This document shows positions 1 to 8,586 of a stretch of 64,000 nt of DNA, piece by piece (within the stretch, counting starts at the first letter, position 1; each line of letters opens with the position of its first letter). The stretch is taken from the NCBI RefSeq assembly GCF_018219155.1, contig NZ_CP056123.1, positions 3,853,505-3,917,504 on the forward strand, read 5' to 3'. The position numbers and the translations under genes are program-made. The notes beneath the pieces were generated by a model, which had not been told where the DNA came from, searched no databases, and saw nothing but the letters and a program-made list of their open reading frames with translations. The DNA is from Moritella sp. 24 (lineage in GTDB: Bacteria > Pseudomonadota > Gammaproteobacteria > Enterobacterales > Moritellaceae).

Positions 1-678
1 GATTTCACGTTTGATACCACTGTTGAAACCGGTGAAGCTGGTGACCAACAAAACACCGTTAAATATGAAGGTAAAATCAAAAACTTCAAATTAGGTGCGT
101 CTTATTCTTACCAAGGTGAATCATCATCAGGCTCTGCATTAGGTGACATCGTAAATGGTTATTTTGGTTACTTCGGTAAGACATTATCAGCTGTTGTGGG
201 TGTAGAAAAGCGCGCAGGCTCAGCTGGTGAATCTAAATACGGCGAACAAGTTCTATTTGGTTTTGGTGCACGCTATAACGTAAATGAACAACTTTCTTTT
301 GGTGTTAATGGTTATATCGAAGATGAAGATATTGCTCAAAACAGCACTAACTTAGTTGTTGACCCAGCGAACCCAGACAATGATGTCACTGTACATAACG
401 ATTACCAAACCTTCCAAAACAAAGGTGCATTAGTTTCTGCTCGTTACAAATTCTCTGCTAAATGGGAAGTAACAGGTTCTTATAACTTCGAAGAATATGA
501 AAAGTGGGCAATCAAAAATGTTGAAAACGGCGTAACTCCATACTCGTGGGGCGATGAACGTACTTGGAGTACTGTTGGCGTGAACTTCCGCCCATCAAGC
601 TCAGTTATTTTTGCTGTTGAAGCAAACTTCGGTGAGTCAGCACAAGATGCTTACGCTTACGGCCGTGTTTATTTCTAG
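1..678 (+). CDS. Outer-membrane porin, C-terminal part (cut by window start)
   Basis: The reading frame is open from base 1 to a TAG stop and matches residues 150 to the end of the porin at 7362-8474 without any difference. It shows the alternating beta-strand pattern of a gammaproteobacterial porin and the terminal aromatic residue (RVYF) recognised by the Bam machinery. The start and signal peptide lie outside the window. It is followed after 51 bases by an exported nuclease gene, as the second copy is, so the pair is a repeated unit. Substrate is not known from sequence; its partners suggest nucleotides, nucleosides or phosphate (inference). Confidence 0.9.
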   Translation, partial: DFTFDTTVETGEAGDQQNTVKYEGKIKNFKLGASYSYQGESSSGSALGDIVNGYFGYFGKTLSAVVGVEKRAGSAGESKYGEQVLFGFGARYNVNEQLSFGVNGYIEDEDIAQNSTNLVVDPANPDNDVTVHNDYQTFQNKGALVSARYKFSAKWEVTGSYNFEEYEKWAIKNVENGVTPYSWGDERTWSTVGVNFRPSSSVIFAVEANFGESAQDAYAYGRVYF

Positions 679-790
679 TATTTCCATCATTTCGATGTAA
701 GAACCAGTTAACGAATTTTAAGGTAAATTATGAAAAAGAAATTATTAGCACTCGCAGTGGGCAGTGTTTTATCCGCAGGTGCTCAAGCTG
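1..790 (+). repeat. Long direct repeat, copy A (partner at 7797-8586)
   Basis: Bases 1-790 match 7797-8586 at a constant offset of 7796. The only difference I found is G at 759 against A at 8555. The repeat covers the porin 3' end, the 51-base spacer and the first 20 codons of the nuclease gene, and stops at the predicted signal peptidase site. Its left limit is outside the window. Confidence 0.95.
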
Positions 791-3558
791 CACTATCAGA
801 TATTATTATTACAGAATATGTTGAAGGTAGTGCTAACAATAAAGCCGTCGAATTAACCAATACGACTGGCACTCCATATACGTTCTCAGACAGTGATGTG
901 GTTACATATAGCTCTTACAGTAACGCCATCCATAGCCCTGCAGGCGTTAGTATTTTAAAAGGCATCACTATTGCTGGTAATGAAACAATCGTACTTACAA
1001 ATGGTGAAGTAACGACTGAATTGTTAACTGCAATTTCCGATAATGGTGCTCGCCATTTTGCAGCTGGCGTATACAATGATGTCTCACATAACGCAATGAA
1101 CTTTAACGGTGATGACCACGTTGCACTTCGCGACGGCAACACAATCGTTGATATCATCGGTGTCGATGGTTCTAAATGGGGTGAAGATAAAACTTTAATT
1201 CGTCGCGCTGCTGCTGACGGTTCTAGCCTACCAACTCCTGACGCAAAGTATGTTCCAACAAACTGGGCTGAATCAATCCCAGATGGCGAAACTATAAGTA
1301 AAGATAACTTTGCTGATTTAGGTATTCCAACACTTGGTGACTACGTAGAGCCACCAGTAGTTGAAGAGTTAACTATGATCCCTGAAGACGGTGGATTATT
1401 TGCGAATACACTTGCTCGTTATGTAGGTAAAGAAGTTACTATCCCTGCAGATATGAACCCTACTGAAGCTGGCGAACAAGGTCTTATCGTTACAAGAACT
1501 TATGGCTTTAACTTCAATAACTACAGTAATAATATTACAGCCTCTTATGATCGCGCTAATTACCAGCCGAATCAAATACACGTAGCAGGTAGCCCTGAAG
1601 CAAAAGCTTATAATGATCAAAATATAGATCGCACGCTATTAATTACAGGCGCTTATGCACCTGATGGCGAACTTGCTTACTACCCAGACTTTAATACTGA
1701 CCCTGCAAACAATTATATCCGTATTCAAGATCAAATCGTGGGTATGACAGGTATGATTACGGGCTCTGCAGGTAACTACACATTAACAGTTACAGAAGAT
1801 GTAGATAACAGTAACTTCATCCATCATTCAGACCGTGGCGGTGTTAACCTTAATACTTCTACAGCTGAAACAGCTTTTGCAATTAAAGTTGCAACTCAAA
1901 ACGTGTTAAATTTATTTAATTCGCCATTTGGTGGAGATCAAAATTTACACGCAGATAACCGTGGCGCAGAAACTGATGAAGAGTACCCACGCCAGAAAGC
2001 AAAACTAGTTGAAGCAATTTTTGGTCTTGATGCTGATATCGTAGGCCTAATGGAAATTGAAAATAATGGTTTCGGTAACAATGGTACTATCGCAGAATTC
2101 GTTGAAGCAATTAATGAAAAGTACTTTATTGTTCGTGATGATCTAAAAGATGATCCGAATTCAGAAACCAATAGATATGTATTCATCGGTTTTGATTCAA
2201 ATGGCGATACAGTACTAGATGCTCTTGATTCTGTTGGTTCTGATGCTATCACATCAGGTATCATATACCGCCCAACTAAAGTAACCGTAGAAAGTTCTCG
2301 TATTATCAAAATGCCAGAACAGCACGCTCCAACAATTGTTAATGATAACAATGTTGTAGTGAAAGACAGATACGATGAAGTATTAGAAAGTGGTGACAAC
2401 TACCAGCGTAATACAGTTGCCGCAACATTCACAATTAATAACACAGGTAAGCGTTTAACAGTAGCTGTTAATCACCTGAAATCTAAAGGCTCAACCTGTT
2501 ATGAAGATTGGGATGGTGTAGACTTCGGCACTGACGAAAACTACTATGACAGTGCTCCGGATCTAGATTTCCAAGGCCAATGTGAAAACTTCCGTGTAGC
2601 GGCAGCTGTACAGATAGGTGAAGAGCTAGAAAAAATTGGTGGTGATCGCGTTGTTCTTGGTGACATGAACTCTTATGCGAAAGAAGATCCAATGTTAGTG
2701 TTAACATCGAATCCGACTAACAAAGAACTAACAACAGCAAGAGATACTTTCATTGGAAAAACACCACAGTTTAATACTGCAGGTAACCCAGTAAAAGTAA
2801 CAAAAACTTATGGTTATATTAGTGCTGTAGATAAAAAAGATAAAGAAGAAGGTAAAATCAGCTGGAGTTATTCTTACAATGATGAGATTGGCTCACTTGA
2901 TCACGTATTAATCACCCCGTCACTTGACTCTCGTTTAATTGATGCGAAAGACTGGCACATCAATGCTGCTGAATCATCTTATTTCGACTACAACATTGTA
3001 CGCTTCGATTCTGATGATGGCTTAGTTCCAGCTAAAGGCAATGATGCAACAGCTGATCGATTCTATGCAGAAGACGCATTCCGCTCTTCAGATCATGACT
3101 CAGCAATCATCTCATTAAGCTACCAATACGCTGAAACTGAAAACAATGCGCCAGTATTAGTAACAGTTAGTAGCGGTACGATGGAAGTACCTTATGTTCT
3201 TCCTTCATCAGTGGATGTACAAGCTGGTGATATCGCTAAGATTTCACTAAAAGCAACAAATGATGACGCAGACACATCAGAAGCAATCTTACCTAAGTAT
3301 GCAATGAGTGCTAATCAATCATTCGCTCACTTTGAAGTAGCTGGCATTACAGCAGGTACGTATGCAGCAACAATGACGTTAGAACGAAACGGCGTTACGG
3401 TTACAGGCTCTGAAGTATCATTAAAACTTGAAGCTACAAAGAAAGATTCTTTGACACCTAAACTAACAGTTCCGGAATCAGATGGTTCGGGTGGTTCATT
3501 TGGTATCTTTGGAATCCTATCTCTACTTGGCTTAGGTTTCTTACGCCGTAAGCATTAA
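730..3558 (+). CDS. exeM: Secreted ExeM-type nuclease without OB-fold domain, GlyGly-CTERM
   Basis: A 942-residue exported endonuclease/exonuclease/phosphatase-family nuclease. Residues 1-20 are a signal peptide ending AQA. Residues about 21-200 resemble a lamin-tail domain. The catalytic domain begins near 385 with ATQNVLNLF (Asn391), then MEIENN (Glu442), NHLKSKGS (His582), GDMNSY (Asp645, Asn647) and a C-terminal SDHDSAI. The tail has Gly-Gly-Ser, a hydrophobic stretch and RRK, a GlyGly-CTERM signal, which in Shewanella and Vibrio goes with type II secretion and rhombosortase processing. It lacks about 115 residues present in the paralogue at 8526. Likely job: extracellular DNA degradation for phosphate or nucleoside supply, or biofilm release. 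Confidence 0.88.
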   Translation: MKKKLLALAVGSVLSAGAQAALSDIIITEYVEGSANNKAVELTNTTGTPYTFSDSDVVTYSSYSNAIHSPAGVSILKGITIAGNETIVLTNGEVTTELLTAISDNGARHFAAGVYNDVSHNAMNFNGDDHVALRDGNTIVDIIGVDGSKWGEDKTLIRRAAADGSSLPTPDAKYVPTNWAESIPDGETISKDNFADLGIPTLGDYVEPPVVEELTMIPEDGGLFANTLARYVGKEVTIPADMNPTEAGEQGLIVTRTYGFNFNNYSNNITASYDRANYQPNQIHVAGSPEAKAYNDQNIDRTLLITGAYAPDGELAYYPDFNTDPANNYIRIQDQIVGMTGMITGSAGNYTLTVTEDVDNSNFIHHSDRGGVNLNTSTAETAFAIKVATQNVLNLFNSPFGGDQNLHADNRGAETDEEYPRQKAKLVEAIFGLDADIVGLMEIENNGFGNNGTIAEFVEAINEKYFIVRDDLKDDPNSETNRYVFIGFDSNGDTVLDALDSVGSDAITSGIIYRPTKVTVESSRIIKMPEQHAPTIVNDNNVVVKDRYDEVLESGDNYQRNTVAATFTINNTGKRLTVAVNHLKSKGSTCYEDWDGVDFGTDENYYDSAPDLDFQGQCENFRVAAAVQIGEELEKIGGDRVVLGDMNSYAKEDPMLVLTSNPTNKELTTARDTFIGKTPQFNTAGNPVKVTKTYGYISAVDKKDKEEGKISWSYSYNDEIGSLDHVLITPSLDSRLIDAKDWHINAAESSYFDYNIVRFDSDDGLVPAKGNDATADRFYAEDAFRSSDHDSAIISLSYQYAETENNAPVLVTVSSGTMEVPYVLPSSVDVQAGDIAKISLKATNDDADTSEAILPKYAMSANQSFAHFEVAGITAGTYAATMTLERNGVTVTGSEVSLKLEATKKDSLTPKLTVPESDGSGGSFGIFGILSLLGLGFLRRKH

Positions 3559-3619
3559 TAATAGATTTCCATTCAACTGCTTGTTTAGAGTGAATGAGAA
3601 TCTATTTATTAATACAAAG

Positions 3620-3657
3620 CCACAACACTTCTAAATATTATTTTATAAGTGTTGTGG
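3620..3657 (+). other. Perfect 11-bp inverted repeat after the nuclease gene
   Basis: CCACAACACTT at 3620-3630 pairs with AAGTGTTGTGG at 3647-3657 across a 16-base AT-rich loop. No clear U-run follows. A weaker hairpin (AGATT..CATTCA with TGAATG..AATCT) lies just before it, at about 3563-3602. Together they could limit read-through into the endonuclease gene or protect the 3' end of the nuclease mRNA. Confidence 0.6.
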
Positions 3658-3723
3658 TCATCATTTAAAACATAAAAATAAACTTATTAAAAATACTTTT
3701 ATTTAATAAGTTGGTGAATAAAA

Positions 3724-5151
3724 ATGAATTACAAATCCAATACAGCTGTATGCTTATTATCATTACTACTACTTAGTGCCTGTAATGATTCAAATGATAA
3801 TATCAATCCGATTACGGAATCTGGTAATTTAATCAATAATGGTGACTTTGAGAACTGGGCGACTTCAACTCCCGTACCAGGTTGGGATACCATTGATGAT
3901 GGAATCACTGTTGAGCAAAGTAAAGCCCAATATAAAACAGGTGCAAACTCAGCTCGAGTTCTGGTTAATACAGGCTCTCAAGGTAGCACTGATTTCCGTC
4001 AATCAGTTGATGTTGTTGCTGGTAAAACGTACACATATTCAGTTTGGGTTCTACATACTGAAGGTTATATGAAAACCCGTATGTATATCGATGGCCAATA
4101 TGACCCATATTCAAATAACAACTTAGTTAATGAATGGCAACAAATTACGACTACATATACAGCAACTGAAAATAAAGTTATTGATGTAGGCATTCGCTTC
4201 TACGATGTTTCTGGTTTTGATGGGCATGAAAATGTCTTTATTGACGACGTCGTATTAATCGCTGAAAAAGCTGTTGACCCAGATCCAACACCGGACCCAG
4301 ATCCAACGCCGGACCCAGATCCAACACCGGACCCAGATCCAACGCCAGACCCAGATCCAACTCCAGGCCCAGATCCTATAGACCCAAGTAAGTATTATGA
4401 AAGTGCTAAAGGAAAAACAGGCTTTGAACTAAAAACGGCACTTTATAACATCATCAAAAATCACACAACAAAATCATATGGTGATTTATGGGACTTTATG
4501 AGTGTTAACTCTCTAGATATTTATTATGACAATGATAAAACCATTTTAGATATGTACTCTGAAATTCCTTCTTCATCAGACACATATAGTTACACCCCAG
4601 TAACTAACCAATGTGGTAATTACAGCGGTGAAGGTAGTTGCTATAACCGTGAGCACTCAATGCCACAAAGCTGGTTTGAGAAAAAATCACCTATGGTCAG
4701 CGATGTTCATCATATTTTTGCAACTGATGGTTATGTAAATGGTAAACGTAGTAACTATCCGTATGGCGAAGTAGATAGCCCATCTTGGACTTCTGATAAT
4801 GGTAGTAAACTAGGCAGTGCAACAGCTTCACTTGGATACAATGGCACCGTTTTTGAACCTATCGCTGAATTTAAAGGCGACTTTGCACGAGCGCAATTTT
4901 ATATGGCAACTCGCTACCAAGATATTATCGGAAGCTGGGATAAAAATACTGAGCATTCAGATGCAGTACTTGATGGCAGTAGTGATAAAGTATTCGAACC
5001 TTGGGTTATTGCTATACTGAAAAAATGGCATGAGAATGATCCAGTAAGCCAAAAAGAAATTGATCGTAATACTGCGGCTGCAATTTACCAAGGTAACCGC
5101 AACCCGTTTGTAGATCATCCCGAATATGTAAATGAAATTTGGGTTGATTAA
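3724..5151 (+). CDS. Endonuclease I family lipoprotein with carbohydrate-binding-like domain
   Basis: A 475-residue protein. The first 20 residues form a lipoprotein signal ending LLSAC, so Cys20 should be lipidated. Residues about 35-180 look like a jelly-roll CBM_4_9-type module (starting LINNGDFENW). A DPDPTP repeat linker spans 185-214. Residues about 220-470 are an endonuclease I domain (PF04231 type), with REHSMPQSWF around His311 and DVHHIFATDG at 327-336. Family members are non-specific DNases such as EndA/Dns and Bacillus Bsn. Here the enzyme would be surface-anchored, making cuts for the neighbouring ExeM-type nucleases. The first module might bind surface glycan (inference). Confidence 0.88.
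   Translation: MNYKSNTAVCLLSLLLLSACNDSNDNINPITESGNLINNGDFENWATSTPVPGWDTIDDGITVEQSKAQYKTGANSARVLVNTGSQGSTDFRQSVDVVAGKTYTYSVWVLHTEGYMKTRMYIDGQYDPYSNNNLVNEWQQITTTYTATENKVIDVGIRFYDVSGFDGHENVFIDDVVLIAEKAVDPDPTPDPDPTPDPDPTPDPDPTPDPDPTPGPDPIDPSKYYESAKGKTGFELKTALYNIIKNHTTKSYGDLWDFMSVNSLDIYYDNDKTILDMYSEIPSSSDTYSYTPVTNQCGNYSGEGSCYNREHSMPQSWFEKKSPMVSDVHHIFATDGYVNGKRSNYPYGEVDSPSWTSDNGSKLGSATASLGYNGTVFEPIAEFKGDFARAQFYMATRYQDIIGSWDKNTEHSDAVLDGSSDKVFEPWVIAILKKWHENDPVSQKEIDRNTAAAIYQGNRNPFVDHPEYVNEIWVD
4276..4365 (+). repeat. Five tandem 18-bp units encoding DPDPTP linker
   Basis: Unit GACCCAGATCCAACACCG, with only third-base changes between copies, occurs at 4276, 4294, 4312, 4330 and 4348; a sixth copy is decayed. 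It encodes a stiff acidic Asp/Pro linker between the binding module and the nuclease domain. Copy number could vary by slippage without breaking the frame. Confidence 0.95.
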
Positions 5152-5211
5152 TAGCAACAGTTCCTAAAATGTAGCAATACTATTTAGAAAAACAGTATTA
5201 AAAAATAATGT

Positions 5212-5250
5212 AAAAAAGGCGAATAGACATCAGTTTATTCGCCTTTTTTA
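5212..5250 (+). terminator. Rho-independent terminator after endonuclease I gene
   Basis: A-run, GGCGAATA, short loop, TTATTCGCC and T-run. The core is almost identical to the terminator at 11745-11781 that follows the second nuclease gene. Confidence 0.9.
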
Positions 5251-5642
5251 TATCTAAAAATCATACGAAATACAATCAAAACACAAGGAAACACTAATTT
5301 TCTTACGATTTATTATGGGAAATAACAATGTTAAATTATCTGGAAAATCAAAAGAAATGAAACATAAATTTATTTTGTAAATGTTTGAACTAAAGCCAAT
5401 AAAAGTGATAGCTCAAATAAGCTTTTTAAGTATAGAATTGCAGCATAATTTGCCCGAACAAAACTATAAAAAAGAACTTTATATTACAAGCGTTTGATTT
5501 ATAACCACTTAACAATTAAACAGGGAATAGCTAAACATTAAATTGTGTAGCTATTCATGATATTTACTTTCTAAAACTGACTTGCCGGTCAACTTTATAA
5601 AGTGAATTGTCGTAATTTTACGATATTTATTTTAGGCGTTTA
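5251..5642 (+). promoter_or_regulatory. AT-rich leader upstream of nucleotidase gene
   Basis: 392 bases without a credible gene. AT-rich, presumably carrying the promoter of the nucleotidase-porin-nuclease unit. I could not pick a convincing -35/-10 pair or a clear Pho box by eye. No strong Shine-Dalgarno precedes the ATG at 5643. Confidence 0.4.
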
Positions 5643-7307
5643 ATGATGAATTATAAAAACCTTGCTCTAACGGCTCTCATAGCTGCGACTACAACAGGCT
5701 GTGTAACTCAACCTACAGTGAAAATGAATGCGCATGAGTGGGCTCAAGATAAAGAATATAATCTGACAATTTTACACACCAACGATAACCACGGTAATTT
5801 TTGGCAGAATAAATATGGTGAACGCGGCATGGCAGCTAGAGCTACATTGGTCAATAATATTCGTCATGAAGTGAGCGCTGAAGGTGGGTCTATATTACTC
5901 CTCTCTGGTGGCGATATTAATACTGGTGTTCCTGAATCTGATCTACAAGATGCTGAACCTGATTTTATTGGTATGAATATGATTGGTTACGATGCAATGG
6001 CTATCGGTAATCATGAATTTGACAACCCTTTAGACGTACTAACCAAACAAGAAGGCTGGGCAGAGTTCCCTTTCCTTGCTGCAAACATCTATAAAGATGG
6101 CGAGCGTATGTTCGATGCCTACAAAATTTTCAATAAATCTGGTATCAAAATAGCCGTTATTGGTCTTACGACTGAGGACACCGCTAACATAGGGAACTCC
6201 GAGTTCATTAGCGAAATAGAGTTTAAAGACCCAAAGGTCGAAGCTAAAAAAGTCATCGCAGAATTAAAAGAAAAATATAATCCAGATATGATTATTGCAG
6301 CAACGCATATGGGCCATTACCTCAACGGTGATAATGGTTCTAATGCACCCGGTGATGTACAACTAGCGCGCTACCTAAACGAAGGGGATTTAGACATGAT
6401 CGTAGGCGGTCACTCACAAGAACCTATTTGCATGGAAAGTATAAATCAATATGCGGACTTCAAACTAGGCCAAGACTGCAAGCCAGATCAGCAAAATGGT
6501 ACTGATATCGTGCAAGCACACGAATGGGGTAAATATGTTGGCCGTGCAGACTACACCTTTAAAAATGGTGAATTCACACTACAATCTTATAACTTGATCC
6601 CTGTTAACTTGAAGAGAAAAGTTAACAATACAGACGGAAAAAGAGTACGAGTGCTTATCCAAGATGAAATAGCACAAGATCAAGTGGTATACGACACTTT
6701 AAAGCCATTCCAAGAAAAAGGCCAGGCGGCACTTGGTATTAAAATTGGTACGACTGACGGCATACTACAAGGCGAACGAAAAATCGTTCGTAACAACCAA
6801 ACAAACCTAGGTCGCTTAATTGCCACTGCACATATGCAACGCGCAAAAGCAGACTTTGGTGTAATGAATTCGGGCGGTGTTCGTGCCTCTATTGAAGCGG
6901 GTGATGTAACGTACAAAGATATGCTTACTGTACAGCCATTTGGCAACATCATCACTTACGTGGATATGGCAGGTTCAGAAGTAATTGAATACCTGAATAA
7001 AGTGGGTACTAAAACAAGAGATTCTGGTGCATATGCACAATTTGCAGGTATCTCGATGACAGTGGAAGCGGATAGAGTTTCTAACGTAGTTATCGGCAAT
7101 AAAGCAATTGACATGAATGCATCATATCGCTTCACAGTTCCCTCTTTCAATGCAGCTGGCGGTGACGGATATCCAAATATCACGGCACATCCTGCATTTG
7201 TTAATACAGGTTACGTCGACGCAGAAGTACTGAAAGAATACATCGAAGCTAACTCACCGATTTCAGTAGCCAACTTCGCGCCAAAAAATGAAATAAATCA
7301 CAAATAA
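5643..7307 (+). CDS. nutA: 5'-nucleotidase lipoprotein, UshA/NutA type (copy 1)
   Basis: A 554-residue metallophosphoesterase of the UshA/NutA/NadN family. The signal ends TTTGC, so Cys20 is the predicted lipid anchor. Metal-binding motifs are visible in order: HTNDNH (Asp48, His50), GGDINTG (Asp91), GNHEFDN (123-129), ATHMGH and GGHSQ. The C-terminal half is the 5'-nucleotidase substrate domain (RNNQTNLGRL, MNSGGVRA, FNAAGGDGYP). Family members hydrolyse extracellular 5'-nucleotides, UDP-sugars or NAD to nucleosides and phosphate. A porin and a secreted nuclease follow directly. Tandem ATGs make the start uncertain by one codon. A close paralogue lies at 11831-13480. Confidence 0.92.
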   Translation: MMNYKNLALTALIAATTTGCVTQPTVKMNAHEWAQDKEYNLTILHTNDNHGNFWQNKYGERGMAARATLVNNIRHEVSAEGGSILLLSGGDINTGVPESDLQDAEPDFIGMNMIGYDAMAIGNHEFDNPLDVLTKQEGWAEFPFLAANIYKDGERMFDAYKIFNKSGIKIAVIGLTTEDTANIGNSEFISEIEFKDPKVEAKKVIAELKEKYNPDMIIAATHMGHYLNGDNGSNAPGDVQLARYLNEGDLDMIVGGHSQEPICMESINQYADFKLGQDCKPDQQNGTDIVQAHEWGKYVGRADYTFKNGEFTLQSYNLIPVNLKRKVNNTDGKRVRVLIQDEIAQDQVVYDTLKPFQEKGQAALGIKIGTTDGILQGERKIVRNNQTNLGRLIATAHMQRAKADFGVMNSGGVRASIEAGDVTYKDMLTVQPFGNIITYVDMAGSEVIEYLNKVGTKTRDSGAYAQFAGISMTVEADRVSNVVIGNKAIDMNASYRFTVPSFNAAGGDGYPNITAHPAFVNTGYVDAEVLKEYIEANSPISVANFAPKNEINHK

Positions 7308-7322
7308 CTTTTAGCTATAACA

Positions 7323-7342
7323 GCCGCACTGGATTGTGCGGC
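7323..7342 (+). other. GC-rich inverted repeat in porin 5' leader
   Basis: GCCGCAC, 6-base loop, GTGCGGC: a perfect 7-bp stem about 20 bases before the porin ATG, in an otherwise AT-rich gap of 54 bases after the nucleotidase stop. No U-run follows, so a leader or processing hairpin is more likely than a terminator. Confidence 0.6.
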
Positions 7343-7361
7343 CTCATAAGTGAGAATAAAT

Positions 7362-8474
7362 ATGTTAAAGAAAACAACTCTTGCAATTGCACTTGCTGCA
7401 ATTTTCGCAGGCGGCGCGGCTCAAGCTGTAACGATTTACGATAATGACAATGGTGACGTGATCAAGTTATACGGTGAAGTTGGCGTTGGTGGTCATTTCA
7501 ATCCTGACTACGAATACGGTGAATTTGTTGAATCACCGCTAAATGAAAATAAAGATGGTTATGGTACAGACACTACCTATATCGATGACAGCTTTGCCAC
7601 TATTGGTGTAAAAGGTACGTATCAAGACGTTTACTACCGCGTAGAACTTGATTACGAACGTGAAAACTGGGCTTATGGCTCTGGCGATATGGTATTAGCA
7701 ATCGACAAATTATTTATCGGTTACAACATCACAAGTAACCACGCCATTGAAGTCGGTCTAACTGATACTGCATTCGATGATTACGATAAATACGGTGATT
7801 TCACGTTTGATACCACTGTTGAAACCGGTGAAGCTGGTGACCAACAAAACACCGTTAAATATGAAGGTAAAATCAAAAACTTCAAATTAGGTGCGTCTTA
7901 TTCTTACCAAGGTGAATCATCATCAGGCTCTGCATTAGGTGACATCGTAAATGGTTATTTTGGTTACTTCGGTAAGACATTATCAGCTGTTGTGGGTGTA
8001 GAAAAGCGCGCAGGCTCAGCTGGTGAATCTAAATACGGCGAACAAGTTCTATTTGGTTTTGGTGCACGCTATAACGTAAATGAACAACTTTCTTTTGGTG
8101 TTAATGGTTATATCGAAGATGAAGATATTGCTCAAAACAGCACTAACTTAGTTGTTGACCCAGCGAACCCAGACAATGATGTCACTGTACATAACGATTA
8201 CCAAACCTTCCAAAACAAAGGTGCATTAGTTTCTGCTCGTTACAAATTCTCTGCTAAATGGGAAGTAACAGGTTCTTATAACTTCGAAGAATATGAAAAG
8301 TGGGCAATCAAAAATGTTGAAAACGGCGTAACTCCATACTCGTGGGGCGATGAACGTACTTGGAGTACTGTTGGCGTGAACTTCCGCCCATCAAGCTCAG
8401 TTATTTTTGCTGTTGAAGCAAACTTCGGTGAGTCAGCACAAGATGCTTACGCTTACGGCCGTGTTTATTTCTAG
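7362..8474 (+). CDS. Outer-membrane porin (complete copy)
   Basis: A 370-residue porin with a classic signal peptide (MLKKTTLAIALAAIFAGGAA..) followed by TIYDNDNGDVIKLYGEV, the typical first beta strand of Vibrio/Alteromonadales porins, and a C-terminal Phe. I chose the ATG at 7362 over a GTG four codons earlier, because the signal peptide then starts normally. It lies 54 bases after the nucleotidase and 51 bases before a nuclease gene. Its last 226 codons are identical to the gene cut at the window start, which points to very recent duplication or gene conversion. Substrate unknown; nucleotide-derived solutes are likely from context. Confidence 0.93.
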   Translation: MLKKTTLAIALAAIFAGGAAQAVTIYDNDNGDVIKLYGEVGVGGHFNPDYEYGEFVESPLNENKDGYGTDTTYIDDSFATIGVKGTYQDVYYRVELDYERENWAYGSGDMVLAIDKLFIGYNITSNHAIEVGLTDTAFDDYDKYGDFTFDTTVETGEAGDQQNTVKYEGKIKNFKLGASYSYQGESSSGSALGDIVNGYFGYFGKTLSAVVGVEKRAGSAGESKYGEQVLFGFGARYNVNEQLSFGVNGYIEDEDIAQNSTNLVVDPANPDNDVTVHNDYQTFQNKGALVSARYKFSAKWEVTGSYNFEEYEKWAIKNVENGVTPYSWGDERTWSTVGVNFRPSSSVIFAVEANFGESAQDAYAYGRVYF

Positions 8475-8586
8475 TATTTCCATCATTTCGATGTAAGAAC
8501 CAGTTAACGAATTTTAAGGTAAATTATGAAAAAGAAATTATTAGCACTCGCAGTAGGCAGTGTTTTATCCGCAGGTGCTCAAGCTG
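7797..8586 (+). repeat. Long direct repeat, copy B (partner at 1-790)
   Basis: Second copy of the 790-bp near-identical segment. Beyond 8586 the two nuclease genes diverge at once (DITDVLITEY here, ALSDIIITEY in copy A). To the left it runs on into the porin gene, where the window gives no partner to compare. Confidence 0.95.

Noticed and set aside
196-678. A separate 160-residue gene starting at GTG 196
   Set aside because: The frame is open from base 1 and matches the C-terminal part of the complete porin at 7362, so this is an internal codon of a gene cut by the window edge.
5251-5642. Pho box upstream of the nucleotidase gene
   Set aside because: Phosphate control would make sense, but I could not find two convincing CTGTCAT-type half sites by eye.
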